A stretch of 64,000 bases of DNA from Micromonosporaceae bacterium KJ-029 (GTDB taxonomy: Bacteria; Actinomycetota; Actinomycetes; Mycobacteriales; Micromonosporaceae), in the NCBI GenBank assembly GCA_005402585.1, contig BIFP01000008.1, positions 1 to 64,000 of the forward strand, written 5' to 3'. The stretch's first letter is position 1. Each line of letters opens with the position of its first letter. This document shows, one piece after another, positions 62,762-64,000 of the stretch. The position numbers were made by a program, and so were the translations under genes. Below the pieces are notes generated by a model, which was not told where the DNA came from, searched no databases, and saw only the letters and a program-made list of their open reading frames with translations.

Positions 62762-64000
62762 TCAGCGGCTGGGCCGGCGGTGCGCGTCCGCGTCGTCGTG
62801 GCCGCCGAGCGGACGAAGCGGGCGGTACCGCGCCAGCCAGGCGACCAGTTCCTCGGCCGGCATCGGCCGGGCGTAGAACCAGCCCTGGGCGACATCGCAG
62901 CCGGCCGCGTGCAGCATCCGCCAGGTGCGCTCGTCCTCCACGCCCTCGGCCACCACCCGCAGCCCCAGCGCCTTGGCCAGCCCGATGGTCGACCGGACGA
63001 TCGCCGCGTCGTCGGTGTCGTCGGTCATGCCGAGGACGAACGACCGGTCGACCTTCACCTCCGACAGCGGCAGCCGGCGCAGGTGCTGAAGGGAGGAATA
63101 CCCGGTGCCGAAGTCGTCCAGCGCGATACCCACGCCGATCCGGTGCAACCGGGTGATGGTGGTCAGCACCCGACGCGGGTCGGCCATCAACGCGCCCTCG
63201 GTGATCTCCAGTTGCAGCCGGTCCGGAGCCACGCCGTAGCGGGCCAGCCGGTCGGCGATCTGGTCGGCGATCTCGCCGGTGTGCAGGTCCCGCACGCTGA
63301 CGTTGACCGCCGCCCGCAGGGCGAGGCCCGCCGCCGACCACTTGGCGAGCTGCACCACCACGTCGTCGACGACCCGGCGGGTGAGCAGGCGCATCACCGC
63401 GCTCTGCTCGGCCACCCGGATCAGCTCCTCCGGGTCGACCATCCCGCGCCGAGGGTGCCGCCAGCGCAGCAGCGCCTCCACGCCGACCATCTCACCGGTG
63501 GCGATGGCGATCTGCGGTTGGTAATACATCATGATCTCGCCCGCCTCCCCGGCCGGCGCGGCGCCGTCCCCGGGGCCGGCGTCCGGTGGCACCGGATCCG
63601 GCTGGCCGCCGACCCGCACCGGATCCGGCTGGCCGCCGACCGGCGCGGGCTCGGCCCGTGGCTCGCCGGTGGGCTCCGACTCGGCGGTTCGGGCGGCGCG
63701 GCGCAGGATCGGATCCGCGCCGGTGACGATCCGGGCGATCAGCTCGTCGTCGGATGCCACCAGCCGGGGGCGGCGCCGCCGGCTCCACCAACGGGAGCCG
63801 GGGCGCCCGTTCACCGGCGGGGCTGCGGGCAGCACCGCGCCGTCCCCACCACGGACCGCGGCGACGCCGGCCGGCACCTCACCGTCGCCCGCCCGGCCCG
63901 TCGACCCGACCTCCAAAACCCGGCGCAGGTCGGCCAGCAGGCCCAGCCGCTCCGCCGAGTTGTGGTCGGACTCGGCGGTGTAGACCGCGACCGTGTCGTT
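62762..64000 (-). CDS. EAL-domain protein (partial; continues past the right edge) with an insert in the EAL domain
   Basis: The frame is open to the last base of the window, so the start and any GGDEF domain lie outside; 412 residues are visible. The entry region [19 protein letters not shown] resembles the GGDEF-EAL linker helix. The EAL catalytic set is intact: [52 protein letters not shown] and [11 protein letters not shown]. Between the first EAL helix ([12 protein letters not shown]) and the first strand (IMMYYQPQ), roughly 110 Pro/Gly/Arg-rich residues are inserted, including the repeat [16 protein letters not shown]. Confidence 0.9.
   Translation of the reverse strand, partial: NDTVAVYTAESDHNSAERLGLLADLRRVLEVGSTGRAGDGEVPAGVAAVRGGDGAVLPAAPPVNGRPGSRWWSRRRRPRLVASDDELIARIVTGADPILRRAARTAESEPTGEPRAEPAPVGGQPDPVRVGGQPDPVPPDAGPGDGAAPAGEAGEIMMYYQPQIAIATGEMVGVEALLRWRHPRRGMVDPEELIRVAEQSAVMRLLTRRVVDDVVVQLAKWSAAGLALRAAVNVSVRDLHTGEIADQIADRLARYGVAPDRLQLEITEGALMADPRRVLTTITRLHRIGVGIALDDFGTGYSSLQHLRRLPLSEVKVDRSFVLGMTDDTDDAAIVRSTIGLAKALGLRVVAEGVEDERTWRMLHAAGCDVAQGWFYARPMPAEELVAWLARYRPLRPLGGHDDADAHRRPSR

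Overview
The window looks like a chromosomal piece of a high-GC actinomycete, most likely from the Micromonosporaceae (Micromonospora or a close relative). The basis is third-position GC bias in every gene, frequent GTG starts, a HU protein with a long Lys/Ala tail, an NdgR-type IclR regulator divergent from leuCD, a WhiJ/DUF397-type regulatory cluster, and intergenic palindromes of a style I associate with Micromonospora. This genus call is inference; no rRNA is present.

Layout. 0-7.6 kb: a concentric inverted repeat at the left edge, a membrane EEP-family protein, hup, leuCD with divergent ndgR, two identical tRNA-Glu(CTC) genes, tRNA-Gln(CTG) and an FAH-family protein. 7.7-18 kb: envelope proteins, a broken SGNH-CBM2 secreted esterase gene, arfB, a moxR-DUF58-VWA-trypsin-like protease operon and a second EEP protein. 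18-37 kb: a branched-chain amino acid region (cimA, ilvE, leuB, serA, ilvC, ilvN, ilvB, ilvD) interleaved with ahpCD, a PRC-barrel protein, a phosphatase, an ApbE-family protein and a GGDEF-EAL protein. 37-47 kb: carbohydrate and sulfate genes (secreted LPMO, arsR-sulP, GH2 beta-mannosidase, LacI regulator) and a degenerate GGDEF-EAL protein. 47-51.7 kb: PH-domain protein, 2-hydroxyacid dehydrogenase, glucose/sorbosone dehydrogenase-like lipoprotein and a membrane metallophosphoesterase. 51.8-55.3 kb: an accessory cluster of small genes around a WhiJ-like regulator, two DUF397 proteins, an unrecognised Cys-tailed protein and a JmjC/cupin oxygenase. 55.4-64 kb: a transketolase/PDH-E1-like protein, gatB, an LPVTG-anchored Ig-like protein, gatA, gatC and a truncated EAL gene running off the window.

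How the genes work together. Nearly all valine, isoleucine and leucine steps from pyruvate are here except leuA and ilvA; cimA supplies the citramalate route that feeds LeuCD and LeuB on the way to 2-oxobutyrate. Two operons carry sequence-visible transcription attenuators: cimA, with a 10-residue leader containing Ile-Ile and a terminator with a U tract, and ilvBN(C), with a Val/Leu-rich leader, a 10-bp hairpin and a terminator with a U tract. NdgR is the likely local regulator of leuCD, and the decamer GGTAAGTTTC is shared by the leuC-ndgR and ilvE promoter regions.

The most unusual features are: a family of paired GGGGCCCC hairpins abutting, and at several genes including, the TGA stop codon; the two attenuators; the internally deleted SGNH-CBM2 gene; the 3' stub of a sugar-ABC permease left in front of the beta-mannosidase; a CebR-like operator in front of the LPMO; the JmjC/DUF397/WhiJ cluster; and two EAL proteins with, respectively, eroded active-site loops and a roughly 110-residue low-complexity insert.
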